DNA from: Halisarca cf. caerulea
Lineage: Eukaryota; Porifera; Demospongiae; Chondrillida; Halisarcidae
Length of the DNA stretch: 17,500 nt
Direction: 5' to 3'
Assembly (NCBI GenBank): GCA_963170055.1
Contig: CAUJGJ010000397.1
Coordinates: forward strand, 5,550,001 to 5,567,500
Below, one piece after another: positions 8,366 through 16,540 of this stretch. The translations under genes and the position numbers were made by a program. Within the stretch, counting starts at the first letter, position 1, and every line of letters starts with the position of its first letter. A model generated the notes under the pieces. The model had not been told where the DNA came from, ran no database searches, and saw only the letters and a list, made by a program, of their open reading frames with translations.

Positions 8366-9382
8366 ATGCCCAAGCGACTGTCAGCTTACAGTAGGAAGCG
8401 GATAATCTCTCTCACCAAACAAGGCAAGAGCGCGGTGGAAGTAGTTGCGATCCTGCGAGAAGAAGGCGTAGCAACGACAGCCAAGACTGTGAGAAAGTGG
8501 TCACACCGCTGGAATTCCAGCCTTGGACTTGAAGATCACCATAGAAGTGGAAGAAAGTCGAGGATAACTGGCGAAATATCTTTTTTTGTAGAGGAGCAGC
8601 TGATTAAAGACGACGAGATTTCATCGAGGGAGTTAGCATATCTTGTGCATAAACAATTTGATACAAAGGTTTCCCCTTCAGCCTTGAGAATTCATATGAG
8701 GAATAAACTGCAATGGACTGTTGTGAAAACACGCTTTGGACCGATGATATCTGAAAAGAACAAGGAGAAGAGAGTGTTATTCGCCCAAGATTGTGTAGCA
8801 AAAGGAGACACATTCGATGACGTCATCTGGACTGACGAAAGCACTGTTCAGCTTACTAGACATGCACAGAACATGAGAGTAAAAGTTGGGAAAGAAAGAA
8901 TTTTGAAGCCAGCTGCCAAGCATGCAGTAAAAGTCAATGTTTGGGCAGGTATCTCCAAAAGAGGGGCTACAAAGATTTGCATATTTGATACCATAATGGA
9001 TTCCGACCTATACATTGATATTTTGCGTCACCATCTTGTGCCATTTCTAGAGACGTTTGAAGAAGGATACAGGTTCATGCAAGATAATGACCCAAAGCAT
9101 ACCTCTCGAAAATCTAGGGAATTCTATGAAAGCGAAGGTATCAATTGGTGGAAGACTCCAGCCAGTAGTGCGGACTTGAATCCGATTGAAAGAGTGTGGC
9201 ATGAGATGAAGCACTATTTGGCCAGATATGTGAAACCACTGAATAAATCAGAACTGGTAAAGGGAATACAGCAGTTTTGGCGTCAACGCATGACAAAATC
9301 AAGATGCCAACGTTACATCCAACATGTCCACGTTGTTCTTCCCAAAATAATTGAAAAGAAGGGAGGAATCACAGGAGAATAG
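8366..9382 (+). CDS. Tc1-type (D34E) transposase, intact
   Basis: Cuts and rejoins DNA at the ends of transposon A in the nucleus by a cut-and-paste reaction into TA sites. The 338-residue single-exon frame starts at a good ATG. Residues 1-60 form a helix-turn-helix (AYSRKRIISLTKQGKSAVEV, then a Lys/Arg-rich stretch), followed by a second DNA-binding helical region to about 125. The RNase H-like catalytic core carries D157 (WTDES), D240 (MQDNDPKH) and E275 (LNPIERVW). Exactly 34 residues lie between the second Asp and the Glu, the Tc1 signature. Length matches the family (about 340). There are no internal stops or frameshifts, so activity is plausible. A polyadenylation signal follows at 9541. 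The 5' region from the left TIR (about 400 bp) would hold the promoter; no clear TATA box was seen. Confidence 0.93.
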   Translation: MPKRLSAYSRKRIISLTKQGKSAVEVVAILREEGVATTAKTVRKWSHRWNSSLGLEDHHRSGRKSRITGEISFFVEEQLIKDDEISSRELAYLVHKQFDTKVSPSALRIHMRNKLQWTVVKTRFGPMISEKNKEKRVLFAQDCVAKGDTFDDVIWTDESTVQLTRHAQNMRVKVGKERILKPAAKHAVKVNVWAGISKRGATKICIFDTIMDSDLYIDILRHHLVPFLETFEEGYRFMQDNDPKHTSRKSREFYESEGINWWKTPASSADLNPIERVWHEMKHYLARYVKPLNKSELVKGIQQFWRQRMTKSRCQRYIQHVHVVLPKIIEKKGGITGE

Positions 9383-9466
9383 ATATGATATACAGTATAG
9401 CTACTCATGCACTGACAATATTTACTGTCTTCTATCATTTTTCATCATCACACCTGAATATAATAT

Positions 9467-9472
9467 TTTATT
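9467..9472 (-). terminator. Polyadenylation signal for the BEN gene
   Basis: TTTATT on the plus strand reads AATAAA on the minus strand, 133 bases after the BEN stop codon. The BEN transcript would overlap the 3' UTR of the convergent transposase. Confidence 0.45.
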
Positions 9473-9540
9473 CCTTTTTAAATTAATATATATTAGTTAA
9501 TGGTGCTGTACAATATATAGTAATGTATATAAGTGTCAAT

Positions 9541-9546
9541 AATAAA
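9541..9546 (+). terminator. Polyadenylation signal for the Tc1-type transposase
   Basis: AATAAA, 158 bases after the transposase stop codon and before the end of the BEN reading frame. Confidence 0.5.
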
Positions 9547-9604
9547 TAGCTGATATAGACTGTAAGCCTGTACAGTATAAGAAACATCAAAGTCATTACT
9601 GTAA

Positions 9605-10839
9605 TCAATACTTTTTGACATGTCGTTTCAATCTTCGACAGCTTTCATTGATAGCCACTTTGTATCTTTTCCATGTGCTTTCATCAGTTTCACCAGGCTT
9701 GATGGGATACACAGAATACACACATTCTTTAATGGCCGACATTCTCTTCGGTGATAGCATCCTTTTTCCACAATCTCCTGTACAGTTGGACTGGCTCATC
9801 TCTGCCTTTGTGTAGCACTTTCGCACTAGCAACACTGCAAAATTGACCTCCGAGGAAGCTTTTCTGTAACATTCATCTTTTACAGATTGCTTAATGCGTT
9901 TCGGACTATCTGGGCCTCCACTTTCCAGAATGTTTTCCAAATTAAGTTCTTCCTCCATAACTTCATGGTCACTTGACTGTGGAACTGCCAAACTGTATCT
10001 GTTGGGGGTACTGTGTTGTGTGCAGATGTTAGAGGGACAGTGTGGGCTGCTATGATCACGAGGGACAGGTGACATAATATGGTGATTGTGAGGAAAAGGC
10101 CTGTCATAAGCATAAAGTATGGGTGAAAAAGGAGGTCTATCATATGAATGTGCATGACATACATGGGTATAAGGAGACCCATCCCAGGGATAAGAATGAA
10201 TGTAAGGATAAGGAGCTAGTGGACCACCGTAAGGACGAGCATAATGTGGATGAGGGTATGGAGACCATTCACAGTGATATGGATGGCTTGTTTGTTCTGG
10301 TGATCTGGTCCATTGGCAGTATGATGGTCTGATTGGCTGGCGATATGGCGATCTCATCTGTTGCCGATATGGTGATCTCATCTGTTGCCGATATGGTGAT
10401 CTCATCTGTTGCCGATATGGTGATCTCATCTGTTGTCGATTTGGTAATCCGCTCTGTTCACGATATGGTGATCTCATCTGTTGTCGATTTGGTAATCCGC
10501 TCTGTTCACGATATGGACTCGCTTCGATTTGCTCAGGGTTATGCACAAAGCTGTCTTCATTCCTCAATCCCACAATGGTGCCTTCAGACATTTGTGATAC
10601 CTCGCAGATGTTCTGCGAGGTTTCAAATCTGGCCACTGGTAGGTTTTCCCCTTCTTGGTAAGGGATTTCCTCAGAGACCATTACATCATCTGGTGCTTGA
10701 TTCTCAGCATCAACATTGCTTTCTTCACAGCTACTGACATTGGGTGAACCCGAAGCTAACCATGCAGTCCCTCCCTCAGTTGCTTTCCGTTTCTAACAAA
10801 GATCAGAAAAAAAATTAATAAAGAAATTGTATGACTGTG

Positions 10840-10907
<68 letters not shown>

Positions 10908-10949
10908 GTGTATGCAGATATGTATGTATGTATGTATGCATGCATGCAT

Positions 10950-11024
<75 letters not shown>

Positions 11025-11954
11025 CATATCCGGTATTTTTTTTACTTTTCATGGTAATACTGTAGAACCTAGCTTATCCAACCCTCAAAGTAATGGCACC
11101 TCAATTAACCAGGCAATGTTTCATGAATGCATCTATAATCAGTGCTAATGTGAAGTACATTATTGGTCTATAGCTGCATCTTGTGATGTATATGTGTGTA
11201 AAATCAGGTAAAACAACTGGTAGAAAGCATCCACTCAATCTTGTCATTTCTTAAAGGAAATTGAAGAATAACAAGGAAATGCAATGTGGAATGTTTCAGT
11301 CTACAGAGTACTGCAGGATTCATACTTAGGGGCACTCCTTGGTCCCAAACTGCCTGATAATCAAGGTTCTACTGTGATTGTATTAGTAACAATATTTGTA
11401 GTGTGTATAGTCACATTATGATAACATTATGCTAACTATTAACCAAATTTATACATGAATTTTTTATCAGCAAAATGGCCGTCTGTACAATGACATCGGT
11501 TTTGTTTAGAAAGTAATAATTACCCTATTCTGATTTGCGAGCACTTAATGGGTTAAGTCTTAACATGAGTATGAAAAGGTATTCGGATATATCTACACGT
11601 GAAAACATGTTCAATTGAAACCATTGCATGCATACGCAGAAAAAAAACAACTAAACAGCTTCGTACCGTTTGTTTCTGCTTCTTCGTACAATCCTTTTTC
11701 TGCTTCTTCGTACTATCCTTTTTCTGCTTCTTCGTATCTTTTCTTTTTCGTACCTTCTTCGCGGGTGGTTTCCAATCCAGTAAATCTTTCACAATCCCAC
11801 GGAAAAGTCTTCCACGATGTCTCATTCGGACAACTGCACCGACAGAGATGTCCTGCGGGTCCTCTATAGCGAGGTGCTTCACGTTGACCCTGTTCTCGTC
11901 CGAATCGCCTTTCTCCTTATCTATCCATTCAATCAGAACGTAATTCTTCCCCAT
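9605..11954 (-). CDS. BEN-domain protein, two exons, second gene of transposon A
   Basis: Model: exon 1 at 11954-11667, an 874-nt intron, exon 2 at 10792-9605; 491 residues. The donor (ACG|GTACGA) and acceptor (TCTGATCTTTGTTAG|AAA) join in phase 0, and exon 2 is open right up to the acceptor. The N-terminus (YVLIEWID, then VGAVVRMRHRGRLFRGIV) looks like a small beta-barrel, Tudor- or SH3-like module, followed by a Lys-rich tail with KKQKKDxT repeats. The middle has about eight SPYRQQMR-type repeats, then a His/Pro/Tyr-rich stretch. Residues ~411-485 are a BEN domain (FAVLLVRKCYTKAEM, LSPKRMSAIKECVYSVYP, TWKRYKVAINESCRRL), a DNA-binding fold of chromatin factors and some animal viruses. An upstream ATG at 12059 would add 35 residues, but its context is weaker. 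As transposon cargo it may bind the element ends, or silence or protect it; this is inferred. Confidence 0.8.
10327..10520 (-). repeat. 24-bp tandem repeat coding SPYRQQMR-type octapeptides
   Basis: The plus strand shows repeated ATGGTGATCTCATCTGTTGC-like units of 24 bp, with a 48-bp higher-order unit (SPYREQSGLPNRQQMR, twice) at the upstream end of the array. It lies within exon 2 of the BEN gene (protein residues about 188-250) and is likely to vary in copy number. Confidence 0.85.
10844..10898. repeat. (TA)n microsatellite in the BEN gene intron
   Basis: About 27 TA units, followed by TATG units to about 10940. It explains several spurious open frames of YIYIYI composition on both strands. 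Confidence 0.95.
10953..11013. repeat. (AC)n microsatellite in the BEN gene intron
   Basis: About 30 AC units, ending in a short TATATATA tract. The remaining intron to 11666 shows no gene; it contains AT-rich unique sequence. Confidence 0.95.
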
Positions 11955-12181
11955 CGTGCAATCGCAGTTACTTCCAATGGCACCTAAGTGGAACTTTTTA
12001 AATTTAATATACGCTATTCGAGCACAATATTCTAGTCGAATTGTGGAATTCTTCGCCATGGGTGCTAACGGTGATAATCGTCGCCACCAAAGGTGATAAC
12101 AAGTGCGAGGCCTTGCGAGCACCTTCGAGGTGCGTACAGCCCTCACGGATCGCTCGCTGTTCCCACGCGAGAATAGGTACC

Positions 12182-12201
12182 ATTACCTTCAGTCAGTACT
12201 G
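12182..12201 (-). repeat. Right TIR of transposon A
   Basis: Exact reverse complement of 7947-7966. The TA at 12202-12203 lies immediately outside. Confidence 0.9.
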
Positions 12202-12206
12202 TATAG

Positions 12207-12383
12207 TGAAGTCATATCCCTTTTGAGTGAGAGCAAATTAGAAGCGCTATCTCCAGCTCCAAAGAAGACTTGTTTCAAGCAATCATCAACTAAATCAGAT
12301 TTTCCTGGCAAGAAAAAGTTGTTATTTGATAGATCAGAAAAGTCGCAATTACCCGAGTCAGAAGACACCGTCAGTGAAAACTT
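12207..12383 (+). CDS. Host gene exon 2 (downstream of transposon A)
   Basis: The segment starts after CAATGTATAG in the restored host sequence (acceptor AG at 12205-12206) and ends at a strong donor, AACTT|GTGAGT. The phase fits both exon 1 (ends 7878, two bases over) and exon 3 (starts 12667, one base completes the codon). The product is polar and Ser/Lys/Glu-rich (LSESKLEALSPAPKK, then KKKLLFDRSEKSQLPESED), typical of a disordered linker. No domain is recognised. An alternative acceptor 27 bases further on (CCCTTTTGAG at 12233) is also in phase. Without the transposon the first intron would be 71 nt, similar to other introns in the window, which supports the model. Confidence 0.5.
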
Positions 12384-12666
12384 GTGAGTTATATAGATGT
12401 ATTTGCATACTGCCCCTTAAATGTACCCACGATTATAACTACTAACATTCTAGGCATACAGCTCAGACCTATACATGCTAATAAGTTAGGTAGAAAATAG
12501 GAAATTCAATGCTTACTTGCTTAACTCTGTTTTTTATTGAAGCATGCATGTGTAGCCTTTCAAATCCATGGATTGGTATAATGGATTGAATAGGCCATGT
12601 AGGTCACACCAGTTGCTTTTGCACAATAAATGTGATAGATTTGTTTTAATTTACATGATTTTACAG

Positions 12667-12934
12667 GTACATGCCAGAATCTCCAATTGTATATCTCAGA
12701 AATGATCCTGGTGTGCCCTTGTTTTCATCAAGATCAATGACCTATACTCAGTGTAACATTGTATGAATCCTTCTTGAAGCAAAAAGTGAAGTTGTTTGTA
12801 TGAAGAAACCTACCCAGGTTGGTAAAAATGCATCTTTTGTCGTGGACCTGTCCAAACTGGCACATTTCAGTGACATGACGGCTGATGACAATGGGAGCTA
12901 CATACAACATGGTTCCCCAGAGGAACACTTCTAT
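12667..12934 (+). pseudogene. Host gene exon 3, one in-frame TGA, family uncertain
   Basis: The acceptor TTTTACAG at 12666 joins exon 2 (283-nt intron) in phase: the frame reads YMPESPIVYLRNDPGV and on to TYTQCNIV, then a TGA at 12764-12766. The same frame then stays open and protein-like: LLEAKSEVVCMKKPTQVGK, NASFVVDLSKLAHFSDM, TADDNGSYIQHGSPEEHFYV. The stretch 'FVVDLSKL...D...ADDNGSY..HGSP' resembles a module I remember from multicopy uncharacterised invertebrate proteins; I cannot name it. The similarity continuing across the TGA suggests a single nonsense mutation in a formerly longer exon. Otherwise the gene ends here as a protein of about 174 residues. A donor-like GTACTC follows at 12935 in phase 0. 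No function is assigned. Confidence 0.4.
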
Positions 12935-13111
12935 GTACTCTCAAAAATTTTTTGGCCTTAAACATTAGTGTTCATTGAGTGGTGAACCTACGTGCTACTA
13001 CAAGCGTCCGCATTCAAGCATAAATAGGAGAAAAACTGCATGGAAGTTGCCGAAAAGCAGCCATTTTCCGAAAATCCGCCCACGTAATATTTTTACTTCC
13101 CCTTTTCGCCG

Positions 13112-13119
13112 TGACGTCA
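13112..13119. promoter_or_regulatory. Consensus CRE palindrome
   Basis: TGACGTCA, the full consensus site for CREB/ATF-type bZIP factors. It lies 5 bases before the usable P2X7-tail-like coding frame and about 90 bases after a TATA-like ATAAATA (about 13020). If both are functional they would serve a promoter starting near 13050. A match of 8 bases can also occur by chance. Confidence 0.4.
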
Positions 13120-13123
13120 CAAG

Positions 13124-13998
13124 GTGATCCGGTTTTCTGCCCACGCCCGCATAAATGTATGGGACATCTTCGCAACGGCAGATAGTTTGGACGTGGAAAG
13201 CACTTCTGTTACCTTCGACGATTCCCTTAGAAGCATCAAGGAGCAGTCAGACAATGACAACTGCGGCTATGACATTTCAGACGAAGAGAGCGAGGGAGAA
13301 GAGAAAGAACTCGGCTTGAAACCCTACCAATTTGAGCCCGTTACTGTTGTTGACGGACCAGCGCACGATCCGAGCTCAGAAGACGATGAAAATGATGACA
13401 GACCCTTCTTAGAAGACAAAGAGCGGCTTGCTAACACCAACTGGTACGTATCTGTCGTCGTTGTCGTCGTCTCTTCGACGTGCTGTCTGTCAGCGTTTTT
13501 AGTATTTGGCATGCGCGTTTATAGGTGCAGTTGTGGGAATTGCAAGTTGATGCCAACAATTCAGGAAAGCATATGTTGCAGAACAATTGAGGATGTGGAT
13601 AGGAAAAGAACTGACATTGAAGACACCACATTACATTGCATAACAGAACACCCTGGATTTAAATCAGTTTGCTTGGATCGATGGGTGCTTGAAACAACTG
13701 GCCTTGAAGTCAACCAGCACTATGGTTCTACACAAGAAACAAATGGACCACCACACAAGTATGTTGGTTCTGAATCATTGGAAAGCAGCCATTGCTTTAA
13801 GGTTCCAGACCGGCCATTGGTTATGTATATTATGTACTTGCTTGTAGGACACTGCGATACCTTACATATCGACAGCTCGTGAAGTGGTGCTGGGGCTACC
13901 TTGGACGTGACATTCGTGTCACCCTCCCATCATGTGTAACGAATGCCATCAGGAGACAGTTCCCATCTGACAGCTATACTGGATTTAAAACTTGTTGA
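13124..13998 (+). CDS. Protein with P2X7 cytoplasmic-tail-like zinc-binding domain, three exons
   Basis: Model: <13124-13443, 13525-13758, 13848-13998. The introns are 81 and 89 nt (GTACGT...ATAG and GTATGT...GTAG), and both join in phase. The product, about 234 residues, has an acidic N-terminus with LKPYQFEP and ERLANTNW, then the Cys/His core: CSCGNCKLMP (from residue 108), ESICC (121-125), HCITEHPGFKSVCLDRWVL (144-162), then LRYLTYRQLVKWCWGYLG and PSCVTNAIRRQFP to TGFK. This order is that of the 'ballast' domain at the C-terminus of P2X7 receptors. In invertebrates it often occurs alone, without the channel, in large families; no transmembrane channel is encoded here. The first exon has no in-frame ATG: an ATG at 13040 is in frame but stops at 13085 and 13112 intervene. 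The true start is therefore in an unseen upstream exon, is non-AUG, or is lost. Cellular role unknown. Confidence 0.75.
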
Positions 13999-14038
13999 AC
14001 CGAACTCTATATTTACTTTTTATGATCTTGTTAACATA

Positions 14039-14067
14039 CAGTGCGTAACCCCTATAGAGTAGTTTTG
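14039..14067 (+). repeat. Left TIR of transposon B
   Basis: Starts CAGTGCGTAAC; four mismatches to the inverted right TIR in 29 bases. TA at 14037-14038. Confidence 0.85.
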
Positions 14068-14336
14068 TTATTGCTTTTCTAAATTTGCACCTGATTATTT
14101 TTAGGCGATGAAATGCAGACGAAACTTTTCTCTTAAGAGTAGGCTTACTTCGAAATGGCGATTCACCGCGGTATATCCTTCTCTAGTAGGTTATATCTTC
14201 GAAACAGTGCTCCGTTGTTTTCGTGTACTTCAAGATATAGAAATGATACTTAACGCACGTTAATGCAAACGTAAAACCGCTCGACGTCCCTGGTAACCTC
14301 TTTGTTGTTTCTTGTTTGGCGAACCGCAATTCGGAA

Positions 14337-16179
14337 ATGAAAACAAGTGACATAATTCAAGGTTTGTTTTATTAAAAAAATGCTATCTGCACATACAAGG
14401 CAATGATTATAGCTTAAAATTAAAATGCTGCAGGTTCAACAGCAATTAATACTGCTGCCCTTCCTTCCAAGCGCCCCAAACGACTGGCTGCGGAAATTGC
14501 AGAGGTGGCTGTCGCAAGCACCCTCAGCATATATGGCAGGAAACACTCGGAACCTCTTGCACAATCTGCAGTTAAAAATTTGAGAAATTTGTGTTACAAA
14601 CCCTCTTTTGTTGCACCACTGAATGCTGAGCTACAAATGTGGCAAGATAACCTTAACAATGAAGACAGAAGATACATGACTTTGACTATTTTCAAGGCCA
14701 TGGTTTTCATAAAGCAAGCAACAGTTACTGAAGCTGCTGAACTGTCAGCAATGGTTATGGGCCTTACAGCAGAAACCGTAAGAAGATGGGCCCATAACTA
14801 CTACTGTCAAGCCACAAATGAAGATGGCTCTGTGGTTTTGCAACAGTCACAGAGGGGGCAACACTCCAAACAAAACTCACTTATTGACACCTGTGAGGAG
14901 CTGTGGCATGATGCACGACGTTATGTTTGTGAAATGAGTTGGCACAAGGGGGAGCCAAGGATGACCAGTGGAGACTTCCAGAAGCACATGAATGAGGTTA
15001 TGATCCCCCTCCACTGCAGTGGAAAAATGGGTGACATCTCTACCATGACTGCATCCAGGTGGCTGCACAAGCTGGGATTTACTCCCAGATATCACACAAA
15101 GGGTATATTCTTTGATGGTCACGATAGGGCAGATGTGGTGGAATACAAGCAGGAGTACCTGCAGAAGTTAGAGGATCTGGAGAGTGACCACACAAAGGAG
15201 AGGATTAGGGTGTATCATGACGAGTCTCTGTATTATGCCAACAGTCTGCAGAACGTCTTCTGGGCTGATAAGACAATGCAGCCGATCAGGCAGAAGTCTC
15301 AGGGGGGGTCCATCATGGTTTCGGACTTTGTGGAGGAGGGTGATGGATTCCTCCGTATCAGTCAGGAGACAGCAGACAGACTAGGGATGCAGAATGCAGA
15401 GGCTTGTCAATGCATTGAAATTGGGACTGATGGCTACTGGAGGAGTGGTGCATTCCTGGAACAAGTTGATAGAGCTATCACTATATTTGAGGCAAAATAT
15501 CCCAATGTTCAAGGTAACTATAACACTTTATGGTGGAAAATGAACATATATACATATGTACCACAAACAATTCTTCTGCAAAACTACAGGTATCTTCCTC
15601 TTTGACAACGCACCCAGCCACACGAAGATGCCAAATGATGCATTAAATGTCAACGCCATGAATGTTCATCCTGGAGGCAAGCAGCCAGTGATGAGAGACA
15701 CAATGTGGGCTGGGGACATTCAGAAGATGAATTATGAAGATGGCACGCCAAAGGGAATGAAACGCATTTTAGAAGAGAGGGGAGTGGATACAAACGATAT
15801 GTCAGCACTTGACATGAGAGAAGTATTGTTGGAATTTGAAGATTTCAGATGCCAAAAGACATTATTGGAGGAGTTAGTGGAGAGGCAAAGACACATCTGT
15901 ATATATATACCAAAATATCACTGTGAGCTCAGCCCTATAGAGAGAGCATGGTGTCATTCTAAGAAACATATAGCAGCACATAATAATGGAACCATTACTC
16001 GACTACGTAAAATACTAAGACAAGCATTAGACACAGTAGACAGCAATCTCATGAAGAAATTTTTTATCACATGTAGAGATTACGAACAAGCATACAGAGA
16101 CTTTCATTCAGCGCATTTACCCTCTTACTTAATTGAGCAAACTGTTAAAGAATACAAATCACATTGTCGTATTATTTAA
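14337..16179 (+). CDS. Long DDE transposase (IS630-like), three exons, intact
   Basis: Model: 14337-14361, 14434-15513, 15590-16179; 564 residues. The introns are 72 and 76 nt (CAAG|GTTTGT...CTGCAG and CAAG|GTAACT...CTACAG), each keeping the frame. The first exon supplies only MKTSDIIQ and part of a codon; without it there is no early ATG. Residues ~30-150 hold a helix-turn-helix (FIKQATVTEAAELSAMVMG, TAETVRRW). The RNase H-like core has D271 (VYHDES), a conserved IMVSDFV block, D374 (FLFDNAPSH) and E486 (ELSPIERAW). 111 residues lie between the second Asp and the Glu instead of 34; this insert holds NVHPGGKQPVMRD and PKGMKRILEERGV. I remember the same blocks from multicopy 'DDE superfamily endonuclease' proteins of cnidarians and fungi. 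It is expected to cut transposon B at its ends and insert it at TA. All catalytic residues are present, so it may be active. Confidence 0.85.
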
Positions 16180-16198
16180 TTATAGACTTCATTGTCTG

Positions 16199-16204
16199 TT
16201 TATT
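16199..16204 (-). terminator. Polyadenylation signal for the HIRAN gene
   Basis: TTTATT on the plus strand gives AATAAA on the minus strand; a second copy is at 16230-16235. Both lie just past the stop (16243-16245) of the minus-strand frame that may be the 3' exon of the HIRAN gene. Confidence 0.4.
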
Positions 16205-16242
16205 CACATTTATATTGATCAAACTGTATTTTATTAATTAAT

Positions 16243-16514
16243 TCAACACAACTCCCATTCCCATGTATAACAAACTTCATGGGAAATACAAAAAGTAGTA
16301 AACAGTGAGGATACATACATACAATATTCACTTGGACCATATATTTCAGGTATAATGTCACAAAAACGATATCTGTAGCTTTTACTATCTTCAGAAAGAG
16401 AGGATTCTTCACCTGAGATGCATCTGCTGATTTCATCAAGAAAAGGAGATTCAGCAAATGTGGATGTATGTGCATAATCAGCATAAAAACCAATGGACAG
16501 TCTTGCCCAGCAAA
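16243..16514 (-). other. Possible 3' exon of the HIRAN gene
   Basis: After an acceptor-like TTGAATTACAG the minus strand stays open from 16514 to a TGA at 16243-16245. Its composition is protein-like and polar (DYAHTSTFAESPFLDEISR, then SGEESSLSEDSKSYRYRF). Polyadenylation signals follow at once. A donor GTACAG at 16593 would give a 79-nt intron in the right phase, but that join would remove the last recognisable part of the HIRAN domain. It could be an alternative splice form, or the exon may be a coincidence. A different frame (from an ATG at 16541) is also open here, but its product is hydrophobic and less convincing. Confidence 0.3.
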
Positions 16515-16540
16515 CTGTAATTCAAATACAGGGTTGTCCA

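Larger units (their letters stand above)
7947..12201. mobile_element. Transposon A: two-gene Tc1-type element (transposase + BEN protein)
   Basis: The 20-bp end CAGTACTGACTGAAGGTAAT (7947-7966) recurs exactly inverted at 12182-12201. TA flanks both ends (7945-7946 and 12202-12203), the Tc1/mariner target-site duplication. Weaker similarity continues inside (ACC then CTCGCG on both sides), and the 9-mer GCGAGGCCT occurs near both ends. Inside are an intact D34E transposase on the plus strand and a two-exon BEN-domain gene on the minus strand, with 3' ends facing each other 222 bp apart. Most Tc1-type elements are 1.2-2 kb with one gene, so 4255 bp with a second spliced gene is unusual. The perfect ends and intact frames suggest recent movement. 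It splits the first intron of the 2A-leader gene. Confidence 0.85.

Noticed and set aside
9603..9947. A shorter right end for transposon A at ACTG|TA near 9598-9603, which would make a 1.65-kb single-gene Tc1 element
   Set aside because: The match to the left end is only 10 of 11 bases, whereas the end at 12201 matches perfectly over 20 bases and also has TA outside.
9615..10737. Several plus-strand open frames of 66-134 codons opposite the BEN exon
   Set aside because: They are shadows of the minus-strand BEN coding sequence, including its 24-bp repeat array.
10815..11148. Four open frames of YIYI, CVCV and THTH composition on both strands
   Set aside because: They are translations of (TA)n and (AC)n microsatellites inside the BEN gene intron.
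12103..12387. A 94-codon plus-strand open frame crossing the right end of transposon A
   Set aside because: It has no ATG, and its first third lies in the transposon end and TIR. Only the part from 12207 fits a spliced host exon.
13848..13882. Reading the P2X7-tail-like gene as one unspliced frame ending at 13882
   Set aside because: That frame inserts hydrophobic non-family residues at two points (13444-13524 and 13759-13847). Removing them as introns restores the family pattern and the conserved YRQLVKW end.
15184..15384. Small plus-strand frame inside the transposase B exon
   Set aside because: Out-of-frame shadow of the intact DDE transposase.
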